The notes beneath the pieces are model-generated. The model had not been told where the DNA came from and did no database searches. It saw only the letters and a list, made by a program, of their open reading frames with translations. From Kiritimatiellia bacterium (GTDB lineage Bacteria > Verrucomicrobiota > Kiritimatiellia > JAFGHX01), in NCBI GenBank assembly GCA_016929905.1, contig JAFGHX010000227.1, forward strand, positions 1 through 54,969: a stretch of DNA of 54,969 nt. The letters are read 5' to 3'. A program made the position numbers and the translations under genes. How positions within the stretch are numbered: the stretch's first letter is position 1; the number at the start of each line of letters is the position of its first letter. Positions 34,679 to 43,338 of the stretch are shown piece after piece.

Positions 34679-35718
34679 GACGCGCCGGCGCGCAGGCGGT
34701 CGGCGATCTGCACGCGGAAGTGGCCGCGCGATTCCCGCGCGAGGCCCTGCCTGGCCGCGTGTTCCGCTTTCTCGGCCAGCCGGTCGCCGTGTATTCGAAC
34801 GAGCCGGCGATTCTCCGCACGATCGGGCTGGTCTATGGCGCGTTCGAAACCGAACGGCGCGGCGAGCCGGGCGCCATCGATATGTTCGTGATCAAGGAAG
34901 ACGACGATGACGGGCCCGCTTACCGCGTGGTGGACCCCGGTTTCAACTCGTTCGTCTGCAGGCGGCCCGACGACGCCGTCGGTTTCTGGGCCGCGCAGTT
35001 GACCGGGAACCATCTGTTCAAGTCGGGCTTCCTGTTCCTGCACGGCGCCGCCTTCCGCGTCGAAGGCCGCGTTCTGATCTTTGCGGGGGCGAGCCGCTCG
35101 GGCAAGACCACGTTGGCGCTGAAGCTGCTGCAGCGCAAGTGGCGGTGCCTGTCCGACGAACTGGTGCCGATCGACCTGCGTTCCGGCCTCGTCCATCCGT
35201 TTCCGCGCGCGCTGTTGCTGCGCGAGGACACGCTGCGGCGGGCCGGTGCGTGGCCGCCGTGCAAGGCGCCGCTGCATGCGTTCGAAGACCGGCAGGACAT
35301 GGCCCCGGGCGAAGCGGAGCCGCCGCGCCGTTTCATCGTGCCTTGGCGCAGCGCGGCCGGGGCGCGTGTTGCGGAAGCCGGTCCCGTCGGGTGGGTCGTG
35401 TTTCTCGAATCGGCCGGCGGGCCGTGCACCGTGCTGGCCGGCCTGCCGGCCGCGCTGGCGCTGGAGCGGCTCTTTGCCGGGACCCTGAATCCGGGCTACC
35501 TGCCCCCGCCGCAGAAAGCGGCGGCCGTCGATGCGCTGACCGCCATGCTGGCAAGGGCACCGGCGCTCGCCGCGCAGCTTGGCCCGCTGGACGACGATCC
35601 GGCCTTGCTTGCCGACAGCATTCTTCGTACGCTGGCCGACGCTCGAGTGCGCGGCCGGGATGCGCTGGAACAGACCCGGCGCCGATGCCACGTATGGCTC
35701 CGCGCCCCTGCCGAGTAG
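34648..35718 (+). CDS. HPr kinase-like (HprK-related) protein
   Basis: A 356-aa protein from a GTG that overlaps the peptidase gene by 31 bases; a later GTG at 34720 is the alternative. The P-loop is G147-ASRSGKTT-155, in the context FLHGAAFRVEGRVLIFAGAS...LQRKWRCLSDELVPID, followed by VHPFPRALLLRED. This is the pattern of HprK-related kinases found in RiPP clusters, where one relative phosphorylates the lasso peptide paeninodin. A role in phosphorylating the precursor at Ser/Thr is therefore possible but unproven. True HprK regulates sugar transport; no HPr gene is here. Confidence 0.82.
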   Translation: MGPAGKRDPIGRAGAQAVGDLHAEVAARFPREALPGRVFRFLGQPVAVYSNEPAILRTIGLVYGAFETERRGEPGAIDMFVIKEDDDDGPAYRVVDPGFNSFVCRRPDDAVGFWAAQLTGNHLFKSGFLFLHGAAFRVEGRVLIFAGASRSGKTTLALKLLQRKWRCLSDELVPIDLRSGLVHPFPRALLLREDTLRRAGAWPPCKAPLHAFEDRQDMAPGEAEPPRRFIVPWRSAAGARVAEAGPVGWVVFLESAGGPCTVLAGLPAALALERLFAGTLNPGYLPPPQKAAAVDALTAMLARAPALAAQLGPLDDDPALLADSILRTLADARVRGRDALEQTRRRCHVWLRAPAE

Positions 35719-35725
35719 GGAGACC

Positions 35726-37027
35726 ATGACCGACGGCTCGATCGACGCATTGACCGACGCGGTGCGCGACTGCATCTCGCGCGAGGGCGCGACGCGCGAG
35801 TCGCTCGCCCGCTTCCTGGCGCGGGAGCAGGGGCTGGCGCGTGCCGACGCCGAGGCGTTGGCACACGCTATCTGCGGCAGACTGCTCGCCGACCGGTTCC
35901 CGGCCATCACGCAGATGGAACTGATGCTCACCGAAGACTGCAACCAGCGCTGCGACTACTGCTTCGTGGAGGGCAAGAACCGCGGGAACCGGATGTCGTG
36001 GGGCGTGGCGCGGCAAGCCGTCGACTTTCTCTTCACGCACAGCCGCGGGCAAGCGCCTGTTCGAATCCTTTTTTTCGGCGGCGAACCGATGCTGGAATTC
36101 GACCTGATCCGGCAGATTGCGGTCTACGCCGGCGCGCAGGCGCGCGAGAGGGGCGGGAAGGTGGAGTTCAACATGACGACGAACGGCACGCTGCTGGACG
36201 AGGCGCGTGCGGCTTTCCTGGCCGAGCAAGGGGTCAGTGTGCTGCTCAGCATCGACGGCGACCGCTCCACGCACGACCGGCATCGCAAGACCGCGGACGG
36301 GACCAGTTCCTACGAGCGGGTTGTGGGCAACCTGCCGGCCATGAAGCGGCACCAGCCCTGGCTGGGCACGCGCATGACCGTTCACCCCGATACCGTCGGG
36401 CGGCTTTCCTCCAATGTCGAACACCTCGCCGGGCTGGGCCTCATGCAGTTTCTGATCGGCCCGGCCACCGGCCAGGCATGGTCGGATGCCGCCCTGGCGG
36501 AGTACCGCCGCCAGATGATCGAAGTCTGCCGGTGGCTGAAGCGGCAGCTCGAGGCCGGCCGCGCACTGCGCGTGACGCCGCTGGAAGAGACGCCTGCCAC
36601 ACTGAGCGGGCGCCGGCATATCTGGGGCTGCCGCGCGGGCCGTCATGCGGTCAGCGTCAACGCGCGCGGCGCACTCTATCCGTGCTCCAAGATGTTGGGT
36701 GTGGATCGACTGAAGGGCGTGATGCCGCTGGGCACGCTCACCGACGGGATCACGCAGATCCATAACCGGTTGGCGCTCTGCGGCATGCTCCCCGTCACCC
36801 GTGAGGCCTGCGCCGGCTGTCGCCTGATCGACATGTGCATGGGCGGCTGCTACGCGTGCAACTACCAGGCGACCGGTTCCGTATTCCAGCCCGATCCGCT
36901 GGAATGCCGGGTCAAGGCCTGCATGGTTGAGATCACGCGTGAGGCAGCCGAAATTCTGGGACCGTGCCGGGACCGACTGGCCGCCGGCGTGTCCGGCGCC
37001 GCCGAAAATGCCGCCTGCCGCGAGTAG
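35726..37027 (+). CDS. Radical SAM/SPASM peptide maturase
   Basis: A 433-aa enzyme starting MTDGSIDALTDAVRD; the SD AGGGAGA lies between the upstream stop and the ATG. The SAM cluster motif is C72-x3-C76-x2-C79 (CNQRCDYC). FFGGEP, NMTTNGTLLD and LLSIDGD follow as usual. The C-terminal SPASM signature is complete: GALYPC (Gx4C), then CAGCRLIDMCMGGC (Cx2Cx5Cx3C), then LEC and ACM. The first 60 residues are a helical extension, not a recognisable RRE. No separate PqqD-like protein is present, so leader binding is unexplained. It most likely installs thioether or carbon-carbon crosslinks in the Cys-rich peptide. Confidence 0.93.
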   Translation: MTDGSIDALTDAVRDCISREGATRESLARFLAREQGLARADAEALAHAICGRLLADRFPAITQMELMLTEDCNQRCDYCFVEGKNRGNRMSWGVARQAVDFLFTHSRGQAPVRILFFGGEPMLEFDLIRQIAVYAGAQARERGGKVEFNMTTNGTLLDEARAAFLAEQGVSVLLSIDGDRSTHDRHRKTADGTSSYERVVGNLPAMKRHQPWLGTRMTVHPDTVGRLSSNVEHLAGLGLMQFLIGPATGQAWSDAALAEYRRQMIEVCRWLKRQLEAGRALRVTPLEETPATLSGRRHIWGCRAGRHAVSVNARGALYPCSKMLGVDRLKGVMPLGTLTDGITQIHNRLALCGMLPVTREACAGCRLIDMCMGGCYACNYQATGSVFQPDPLECRVKACMVEITREAAEILGPCRDRLAAGVSGAAENAACRE

Positions 37028-37071
37028 CGGTACGATGCGCTGCGTGCGCGCAGGCCGCGGAGGGCAACGCT

Positions 37072-38841
37072 CTGAACGCGAAGCCACGTGAGAACGTATC
37101 CTATCTGAAAGCGCTGCTGGCACTGAACCGCTACCTGATCCCCTATTGGCCGCTGCAGAGTCTGGTGCTGCTTGTCGTGCTGATCGCGTCGCTGACCGAA
37201 CTGGCCAGTCCGCTGCTTGCCAAGGTGATGATCGACGAGGCGTTCGGGAAGCGCGACCTGTTCCTGTTTCACGTCCTGCTGCTGATCGGATTGCTGCTGT
37301 TCGTCTTTCAGGGCGGGTTCTCCGTGCTGCAGCAGTATGTCTCCGCCTATATCGGGCGGCTGCTCACGTTCGACTTGCGGCGCGACTACACCCGGCATTT
37401 CTTCCGCCTCTCCTTTCTCGACGCGCATCGCCGGCCGACCGGCGAGCAGATCTACCGCATCGGCCCGGACATTGACGCGGTCAGCACGCTGGCCACCGAT
37501 TCGATACCGGAAATCCTGCGCGCGGCGGCCAGGCTGTTCTTCCTGTCCGCCGTCTGTCTGTACCTGAGCTGGAAGCTCACGCTCCTGACGTTCCTGCTGG
37601 CGCCGCTGTTCTATCTGCAGGCGCGATACTTCGGGCGCAGGCAGCAGGGGATCACGCAGCGGGTGACGCAGAAATCGCAGGACACGCTTGCCGCTCTGCA
37701 GGACACGTTCGCCAACCTGCGGCTGGTCAAAGCGTTCCATCGGGAGCGCTGGGCGGTACGCCGCTATTTGCGCGACCGGATCACGCTGATCCGGCTCGGT
37801 CTGGAGCAGGTCCGCCTGGTCGTGGCCGCCAATCTGAGCGCGAGTCTGTTCACCACGCTGGCGCTGACGGCCTTCACGTACTACATCGGCCGGCATGTCA
37901 TTGAGGCGCGGGTGACGCTCGGGATTCTGGTCGCCCTCGTTCTCTATCTGGGCCAGTTGTTCGGGACCGTTCGGGCGCTTGGGCTGTTGTACAGGCGTGT
38001 GATGACCCGGTTCGTGGCCTGGGACCGGGTGCAGGAAACGTTTGCCGCGGCCTGCCGGGCGGATGGTGTTGAGCCGGCGCCGCGGCCGCTGGGCGGCGCG
38101 ATTCGTTTTGAGCGGGTATCGTTCGGCTACGAACCGGGACAGGCGGTATTGCGCGAGGTTGACCTCGCGATCGGCGCCGGGCAGTTTGCCGCGCTGGTGG
38201 GCGCCAGCGGCTCGGGCAAGACCACGCTGCTCATGCTTCTGTTGCGCGTTGTCGATCCGTGGCACGGCCGCATCCTGATCGACGGCCGCGACATCCGGCG
38301 CCTGGCCTGGCGGTCTGTCGCACCGCAGGTCGGGATCGCACTTCAGGAAGGCCTGCTCCTGAACGCGAGCGTGGCGGAGAACCTGCGGTTCGGCCGGCTG
38401 ACGGCCACGCAGCAGGAGATGTGGCAGGCCCTGGAGGTGGCGGATCTGGCGCCGGTCGTCCGCCAGTTGGATCGCGGCCTGGAGACGCCGGTCGGCGAAG
38501 GGGGAAGCCGGCTTTCGGAGGGGCAGCGCCAGCGCCTGAGTATCGCGCGCGCGGTGATCGGCCGGCCGCGCATTCTCGTTCTGGACGAGGCGACCTCCTC
38601 GGTCGGTTTCGATTCCGAGTCGCGGATCCTGGCCAATATCCGGGACTACCTGCCCGGCTCGACGCTGATCATCGCCTCGCACCGTCTCTCTTCGATTCGG
38701 AACGCCGACCTCATCGGCGTTCTGGACGGCGGCGCGCTGATCGAGACGGGCCGCCACGCGGAGCTGATGGCAAGAGGCGGCCCCTACAGCGTGCTTTACG
38801 GCCAGCAGGCGGCCAAACTGGAGGCAGACGTTCGCGCATGA
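37072..38841 (+). CDS. ABC transporter, fused membrane and ATPase domains (peptide exporter type)
   Basis: About 589 aa if it starts at the CTG at 37072, which lies seven bases after GGAGGG; no in-frame ATG or GTG exists between the previous stop and the first transmembrane helix. Residues about 20-300 hold six membrane segments of an exporter-type TMD. The ATPase has GASGSGKTT (Walker A), LSEGQRQRLS (signature) and ILVLDEATS (Walker B). No N-terminal C39 peptidase is present, unlike many bacteriocin exporters. It probably exports the modified peptide. Its stop overlaps the next ATG (ATGA). Confidence 0.9.
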   Translation: MNAKPRENVSYLKALLALNRYLIPYWPLQSLVLLVVLIASLTELASPLLAKVMIDEAFGKRDLFLFHVLLLIGLLLFVFQGGFSVLQQYVSAYIGRLLTFDLRRDYTRHFFRLSFLDAHRRPTGEQIYRIGPDIDAVSTLATDSIPEILRAAARLFFLSAVCLYLSWKLTLLTFLLAPLFYLQARYFGRRQQGITQRVTQKSQDTLAALQDTFANLRLVKAFHRERWAVRRYLRDRITLIRLGLEQVRLVVAANLSASLFTTLALTAFTYYIGRHVIEARVTLGILVALVLYLGQLFGTVRALGLLYRRVMTRFVAWDRVQETFAAACRADGVEPAPRPLGGAIRFERVSFGYEPGQAVLREVDLAIGAGQFAALVGASGSGKTTLLMLLLRVVDPWHGRILIDGRDIRRLAWRSVAPQVGIALQEGLLLNASVAENLRFGRLTATQQEMWQALEVADLAPVVRQLDRGLETPVGEGGSRLSEGQRQRLSIARAVIGRPRILVLDEATSSVGFDSESRILANIRDYLPGSTLIIASHRLSSIRNADLIGVLDGGALIETGRHAELMARGGPYSVLYGQQAAKLEADVRA

Positions 38842-39317
38842 GCCGTTTCCTACAGCGTTGGCTCAATGGCCTGCTGCAAAGGCCCGGGCGCTTATGGGCG
38901 CTCGCCCTGCTGTGGACGGCCGCGTTCTTCGGGGCGTTCGCCTGGCTGGTTTGGACTGTTCGCACGCCCTGCAGGTTCGAGGCACCCGTCCAATTCGAAC
39001 GGCAGCTGCCGGTGGGTGAGGCGCACGCCGGCACGGTCGCCGCGATCATCCGCACTCACCTGCCGCTCGGGCCGTGGCAGGTCGTCCGCCCGGGCGACCG
39101 TGTCGCGCTTGTGTTCGACGCGGATCCAGCCGTCGAGGGCACCGTCCGCGCGGCGGACGCCGGGCCCGACGGTTGGACGCTGACCCTCACGGTACCCGGC
39201 GGCGCGCCGGCTGCGGATGGCACCGACCGGCTGCGGACCTTGCGGGAAACCGGCGCGGTGGACGGCGTCGTGCTTACGCTGCGCTGCAAACGGCTGCTTG
39301 CCGTCTTCCTGCGCTGA
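38838..39317 (+). CDS. Small membrane-anchored protein, possible membrane-fusion-like partner of the exporter
   Basis: A 159-aa protein. One hydrophobic segment (LWALALLWTAAFFGAFAWLVW, residues about 19-40) follows a basic N-terminus. The remaining about 120 residues would lie outside the cytoplasm and are beta-rich; PWQVVRPGDRVALVFDADPAVEGTV resembles the barrel-sandwich strand of HlyD-type adaptors. A full HlyD is three times longer, so this may be a minimal adaptor or an unrelated cluster protein. The ATGA overlap with the ABC gene ties it to export. It is the last gene of the cluster. Confidence 0.65.
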   Translation: MSRFLQRWLNGLLQRPGRLWALALLWTAAFFGAFAWLVWTVRTPCRFEAPVQFERQLPVGEAHAGTVAAIIRTHLPLGPWQVVRPGDRVALVFDADPAVEGTVRAADAGPDGWTLTLTVPGGAPAADGTDRLRTLRETGAVDGVVLTLRCKRLLAVFLR

Positions 39318-39335
39318 GCGCGGCGGGCGCAGATT

Positions 39336-40193
39336 TCATTCCGCACCGTGTTCAGGGGCGCTTGCCTCGCGGAAGCCGGCCAGGTTCCGGGCGTAGAAAA
39401 CCAACGGGTCGTCCCCCTTCGGCATGGCCACTTCGAGCTCGAGCAAGCCCTCGTATGCGCAGGACCGGACTGTGCGGTAGAAGGCGGGGAAGTCGATCGT
39501 GCCGGCGCCGGGCGGCAGGTGCAGGTCGTCGCGGCCGTCGTTGTCGTCCAGATGGACATGAATGATTCGCTCGGCATTTCGCGTGAAGGCGCCCGCCAGG
39601 TCTTTGCCCTCGCTGATGTTGGCGTGCCCGACGTCGAAACAGATCCCCACATGCCGGTGCGTCAGCCCCGCGATCAGCCGGGAGAGTTGATCGACGTACA
39701 TGCCCGTGCGGTTCGGGGCGTCCGGCCGCCATCGCATGTTCTCCAGCGCGAGCCGGGCGTTCGCCTCTTGCGCCGTCTGCGCGAGTTGCGCAAGGCTCTC
39801 CCGGCAACAGCGCATTCGGTCCGCATCATCGCCCGCGTGCCGGACGGCCCCGACGTTCTCGGGATGCGCCACGACCACAGGCGCCGGGTAGAAAGCGCCG
39901 ATCTCCCGGATCGCCTTGTCGACGACCGCGACGGCCTGCCGGCGTACAGTTGGGTCGGAGGCGCTGATGTCCGTGGCCGGCGCGTGCGCGCAAACGCGGA
40001 AGCCGAACTCCCGTACGCAGCCGGCCACGGTGCGGGCCCGCTCGCGCCATTCCGGGAACCGGTCCGGATCCTGATAGGTCACGCGTACGGCTCGGATTCC
40101 GAGCCATTCGAGGTCCCGGAACAGCCGGCGGACACTCACCGGCGTCACCCCATAACGGTCCAGATACGGCACGGTTTCCACGCAGAATTTCAC
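39336..40193 (-). CDS. Sugar phosphate isomerase/epimerase (TIM barrel)
   Basis: A 285-aa protein. The start is a GTG (reading VKFCVETVPYLDR) six bases after AAAGGAG; the longer in-frame stretch upstream is not protein-like. ALENMRWRPD (Glu), ICFDVGHANISE (Asp, His), HVHLDDNDGRDDLHLPPG (His) and LLELEVAMPKGDD (Glu) fit the superfamily sites. It converges on the cluster's last gene with 18 bases between stops, so it is not part of that operon. Most like the isomerase at 13521-14309. Confidence 0.86.
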   Translation of the reverse strand: MKFCVETVPYLDRYGVTPVSVRRLFRDLEWLGIRAVRVTYQDPDRFPEWRERARTVAGCVREFGFRVCAHAPATDISASDPTVRRQAVAVVDKAIREIGAFYPAPVVVAHPENVGAVRHAGDDADRMRCCRESLAQLAQTAQEANARLALENMRWRPDAPNRTGMYVDQLSRLIAGLTHRHVGICFDVGHANISEGKDLAGAFTRNAERIIHVHLDDNDGRDDLHLPPGAGTIDFPAFYRTVRSCAYEGLLELEVAMPKGDDPLVFYARNLAGFREASAPEHGAE

Positions 40194-40391
40194 GGCCAGC
40201 TCCTTTGTCCGTCCCCGGCCGACATGTGGCGCCGTTGGAGGGCGCGGTTCCACCCGCGCCGGGATGTTCAACGGGACCCCCGTGTCAAGAGATGTCAGAC
40301 GCACGAGACGAGTGTAGCACGTCCGGCTTCCCGCGTGAAGCCTGCGCAGAGGCACGGTCCGTCGCGCGAGCCGGGGGACGGAGTTGCGCGC

Positions 40392-40419
40392 TTGACTTCT
40401 CACGGCGCCGGTATAGCAT
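40392..40419 (+). promoter_or_regulatory. Possible promoter for the isomerase at 40477
   Basis: TTGACT (40392-40397) with TAGCAT 16 bases downstream, or TATAGC 14 bases downstream. The spacing is not ideal. The sequence TGCGCGCTTGAC is shared with the region upstream of the Nudix gene. Confidence 0.3.
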
Positions 40420-40476
40420 GCGCCGAATTGGGGTGTCCATGCCGGTCCGCATGGACGTATTTTGGGAGGAGCCTGT

Positions 40477-41238
40477 ATGCAGAATGCGCTTTCGTATCGG
40501 ATCGGGAACCCGCACAAGCCCGCCATCCCTCTGGCCCGCTGTGCGGCGCTCGGGATCCCGTGCCTGGAAATCTCGCTGGGCGACCAGGCCGACGCCGGGG
40601 CGGTCAAGCAGATGCTCGCCGAACACGGCCTGCGCGCGTCGACGCTGACCTCGCCGTGCCCGACGGCGGATGACACGCTGTTCGACGTATTCGAGACCAA
40701 GTGCGCGCAGGCGGCCGCGCTCGGCTGCGACGCGATCTTCACCAGCGTCAAGACCGGTGAGCTGGCGCTGGAAGCAGTCTACGACCGGCTGCGCAGGGTG
40801 GGCGACATCGCGCAGCGGCATGGCGTGCGGATCGGGATGGAGACGCATCCGCCACTCTGCGAGAACGGGGCCAAGGCGGCGGCGACCCTGGCGGCGGTGA
40901 ACCACCCGAACATCGGGATCAACTACGACACCGCCAACGTTTGTTACTACAACGAGGGCGCGGAGACCGTCGCGGAGCTGAGGAAGATCGCGCCGCATGT
41001 GGTGAGTGTGCACCTGAAGGACACGATGGGCGGGTTCAAGAACGGGGCCTTCCCCGAGTTCGGGAAGGGGATAGTCGATTTTGCCGGCGTCTTCGGCCTG
41101 CTCAACGCGCGAGGGTTCTTCGGCCCGTTCACCATGGAGTTGGAGGGCAAGCTGACCTCGTCGGCGGATCCCGGCGAGCAGGAAGCGCACGTGCGGGCCT
41201 GTGTCGAACACCTGCGCGGGCTCGGACTGGTGCCCTGA
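40477..41238 (+). CDS. Sugar phosphate isomerase/epimerase (TIM barrel)
   Basis: A 253-aa protein starting MQNALSYRIGNPHKP with GGGAGGAG directly upstream. GMETHPP (Glu), INYDTANVCYYN (Asp), SVHLKDTMGGFKNG (His) and TMELEGK (Glu) are in family order. KDTMGG with PEFGKGIVDFAG is typical of hexulose or inosose-type isomerases. It stands alone on the plus strand and ends four bases before the stop of the convergent 407-aa gene. The fifth and shortest paralogue in the window. Confidence 0.87.
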   Translation: MQNALSYRIGNPHKPAIPLARCAALGIPCLEISLGDQADAGAVKQMLAEHGLRASTLTSPCPTADDTLFDVFETKCAQAAALGCDAIFTSVKTGELALEAVYDRLRRVGDIAQRHGVRIGMETHPPLCENGAKAAATLAAVNHPNIGINYDTANVCYYNEGAETVAELRKIAPHVVSVHLKDTMGGFKNGAFPEFGKGIVDFAGVFGLLNARGFFGPFTMELEGKLTSSADPGEQEAHVRACVEHLRGLGLVP

Positions 41239-41242
41239 CCCG

Positions 41243-42466
41243 CTACCACCGCTCCTGCCGGAATCGGTCCATGAGCGCGAGCATTTCCTCGCGGATCTCG
41301 AACAGCCCGGCGCGGAAGTCGTCCAGCGTGGCGGGCGTCAGCAGGCGCTTGCGCCGCACCCGGTCGGCGGTGGCCATGGCCCGGTCGAAATGCTTCAGAC
41401 CGCGCTTCAGATACGCGACGACCAGTCCGCCGTCGACAGGTTCCCGAAAGGCCAGGCTGTTCAGCGCGCCCGCCAGCTTGGCGCCGAGCGTCTGGGCGGC
41501 GAACAGCATCTCGTGCAGATCCCTGTCGCCGGTCTCGCCGAGCAGCTTGCGCTGCTCGCACGCCTGCCACATCCGCGAAGCGAGTTCGAAGGCGCGGTGC
41601 GCGAGCGGGTGCTTGATGGCGCCGTTGCTGAGCCGGATCCAATCCACGCCCTCCGTCAGCGGGTCGGGCTCGAAGGCCGGCTCCTCGTCCAGCGCGAAGG
41701 CCGGCTCGTCGTCTTCGGCCCCGTGCGCTTCGGGGTCCGGCATCGGGCCCTGGTCGAACGCCTCCTCGAGTTCCGGCCACCCCATCTCGCGCGCGATGAG
41801 CCGTTCCCGGTCCGGGTGATCCACATACTTCTCGACCAGCGCGGCGTACTGCTCGTTACGTCGGTCGGACTCGCGTAGATAGAGTTCCCATTCGAACTCG
41901 TCCATCGGGAGGTCCTGCGCCGCCTGGGCTTCTTCGTCCGCCTGTTCCCGCGCGCCCGATTCGGTTTCCGAGAGCCGCTGCATGAACGCCGTCATGGCCT
42001 CGCTGTTGGCCTCGGCCTGGCCGGCATGCTCCGCTTCCGACATGCGCCAGGCCGGGCTGGAGACTTCGAGGCGGAAGTCGGCCGTCTCGACGACCACACG
42101 CCCGTTCTTCTCGCTGAACCATTCCAGGTAGAGGCAGTTGCCGGTGTGCTCGGGGACGAAACGGCCGGCTTTCTTCAGCAGGATCGCCTCTTCCACCGGC
42201 ACGTCGGGCACTCGGACCTTTCGCGAGGCGGTCATGTTTCCCACGACCCCGGCCTGAATCGGCGCCAGCGACACGGGATCGCCCGGGACGGGATCCGGGT
42301 TTTCGAACACGAGGCGGCACCCCGCGATATCCATCAGGCAGTCCCCGTCAAGCGAGAGCGCCACCGGCTGCGCGCGGCCGAGCAGCCAGAGCTTGCCGCT
42401 CACGCGCCCGCGCGTGCGGTTGTCGATCTCGCCGCGGACCACGCTTTGTGCCAATCGCCATGCCAT
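41243..42466 (-). CDS. Hypothetical protein with acidic linker (407 aa)
   Basis: Starts MAWRLAQSVVRGEIDNRTRG with GGGAGGC seven bases upstream. Residues about 1-140 are beta-rich with ALSLDGDCLMDIAGCRLVFENP; the D-x-D-G-D and FENP pieces resemble conserved proteins common in PVC genomes. Residues 140-270 form a charged linker with Glu/Asp runs (EEAQAAQDLPMDEFEWELYLRE). The C-terminal 130 residues are helical (AHRAFELASRMWQACEQRKLL ... VVAYLKRGLKHFDRAMATADRV). No catalytic motif, signal or membrane segment. I do not recognise the function; it could be a carbohydrate-associated scaffold. Confidence 0.7.
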   Translation of the reverse strand: MAWRLAQSVVRGEIDNRTRGRVSGKLWLLGRAQPVALSLDGDCLMDIAGCRLVFENPDPVPGDPVSLAPIQAGVVGNMTASRKVRVPDVPVEEAILLKKAGRFVPEHTGNCLYLEWFSEKNGRVVVETADFRLEVSSPAWRMSEAEHAGQAEANSEAMTAFMQRLSETESGAREQADEEAQAAQDLPMDEFEWELYLRESDRRNEQYAALVEKYVDHPDRERLIAREMGWPELEEAFDQGPMPDPEAHGAEDDEPAFALDEEPAFEPDPLTEGVDWIRLSNGAIKHPLAHRAFELASRMWQACEQRKLLGETGDRDLHEMLFAAQTLGAKLAGALNSLAFREPVDGGLVVAYLKRGLKHFDRAMATADRVRRKRLLTPATLDDFRAGLFEIREEMLALMDRFRQERW

Positions 42467-42496
42467 CGTTCTGCCTCCCACCGGCGTCGCACTACC

Positions 42497-43261
42497 CTAG
42501 TGCTTCCGTTTGCCGACCGGCGCCAGATAAATGACGAATTCGTCCTTGCCGTCGACCCGGAGCAGCGCGTCCATCTTCTCCTGGTCGTAGGCGCCCACCA
42601 TGCAGGTGCCGCCGCGTATCGCTTCGCATGCCAGGTACAGGTTTTGCCCGACATGCCCGATGTCGATGGCAATCACCTTGTGCGCCGCCAGCCCGTAGCG
42701 CCACTCGGTGCGGTAGGGGATGGCGGTCCATACGAAGACGGCGGCCGCCTTGCCCACCCAGTCCTGGCTGAAACAGGCCTCGCCGAGCCGATCCCCGAAG
42801 GTCGGCTCCTTGAATGCCATCGCCAGTTGATGCTCGGCCGGCAGATAGCGGTAGACACCGTCGCCGAGCGTGTCCACGCGCCTCGCATAGATGTAGGTCT
42901 CGAAGGAATGCCGTGCGCCCGCCGAGGGGACCGTCCGGAACGTGGCCACATCGTTCATCGTCTCGCGGATGCCCTGGGTCGCCCACAGCAGAAAGGAGAG
43001 TTCCTCCAGACTCAGCGGGTCCCTGGCATACTCCCGCCGGCTCTCACGGTGGCGAATGGCGTCGCTCAGCGCGATCTTCGAGATCTTCCGGAACTGGCCC
43101 GGCGGGACGAGGTCCACCCGCCTGGCGTCTGCCGGGCACGGTTTCTGAGCGGGCGGCGGCGGAACACCCCGGCCCTGGTCGGTCGCGCGGAAGTTGATTT
43201 CCTTTCGAATCGTATCCTTGAGGAACCGACGGCCCTGCTCCGTTCGTTCGTCGTCCGGCAT
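42497..43261 (-). CDS. SagB-type dehydrogenase / nitroreductase
   Basis: A 254-aa FMN-dependent nitroreductase-fold protein starting MPDDERTEQGRRFLKDTIRKE, after TGGAGG. ALSDAIRHRESRREYARDPLSLEELSFLLWATQG, TVPSAGARHSFETYI and YRYLPAEHQL are diagnostic of SagB-type dehydrogenases. AIDIGHVGQNLYLACEAIRGGTCMVGAYD closes the flavin site. SagB proper oxidises azolines in RiPP pathways, but stand-alone members without YcaO partners are widespread in anaerobes. No YcaO is here, so it is probably an independent oxidoreductase, even though it lies 3 kb from the RiPP-like cluster. Confidence 0.88.
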   Translation of the reverse strand: MPDDERTEQGRRFLKDTIRKEINFRATDQGRGVPPPPAQKPCPADARRVDLVPPGQFRKISKIALSDAIRHRESRREYARDPLSLEELSFLLWATQGIRETMNDVATFRTVPSAGARHSFETYIYARRVDTLGDGVYRYLPAEHQLAMAFKEPTFGDRLGEACFSQDWVGKAAAVFVWTAIPYRTEWRYGLAAHKVIAIDIGHVGQNLYLACEAIRGGTCMVGAYDQEKMDALLRVDGKDEFVIYLAPVGKRKH

Positions 43262-43294
43262 TCCCGCGCCTCCACATGACAGACGGGCATTCTG

Positions 43295-43338
43295 AAAAAA
43301 AAACGGCGCGTAGCCAAGCGAAAAGAACGCGTGGCTAC
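43295..43338 (-). terminator. Possible intrinsic terminator of the cupin gene
   Basis: On the minus strand GTAGCC and GGCTAC (43338-43333 and 43315-43310) can pair across 17 bases. Nine Ts follow at 43303-43295 after six bases. The first arm includes the cupin stop codon. It is the only clear hairpin plus T tract in the window; the gap before the Ts weakens it. Confidence 0.5.

Noticed and set aside
36050..36080. tRNA T-loop (GTTCGAATCC)
   Set aside because: The word lies within the radical SAM gene (reading VRILFFGG) and there is no cloverleaf around it.
42497..43261. SagB-type gene as part of the RiPP-like cluster
   Set aside because: It is 3 kb away, on the other strand, separated by two isomerases and a hypothetical gene, and no YcaO cyclodehydratase is present.
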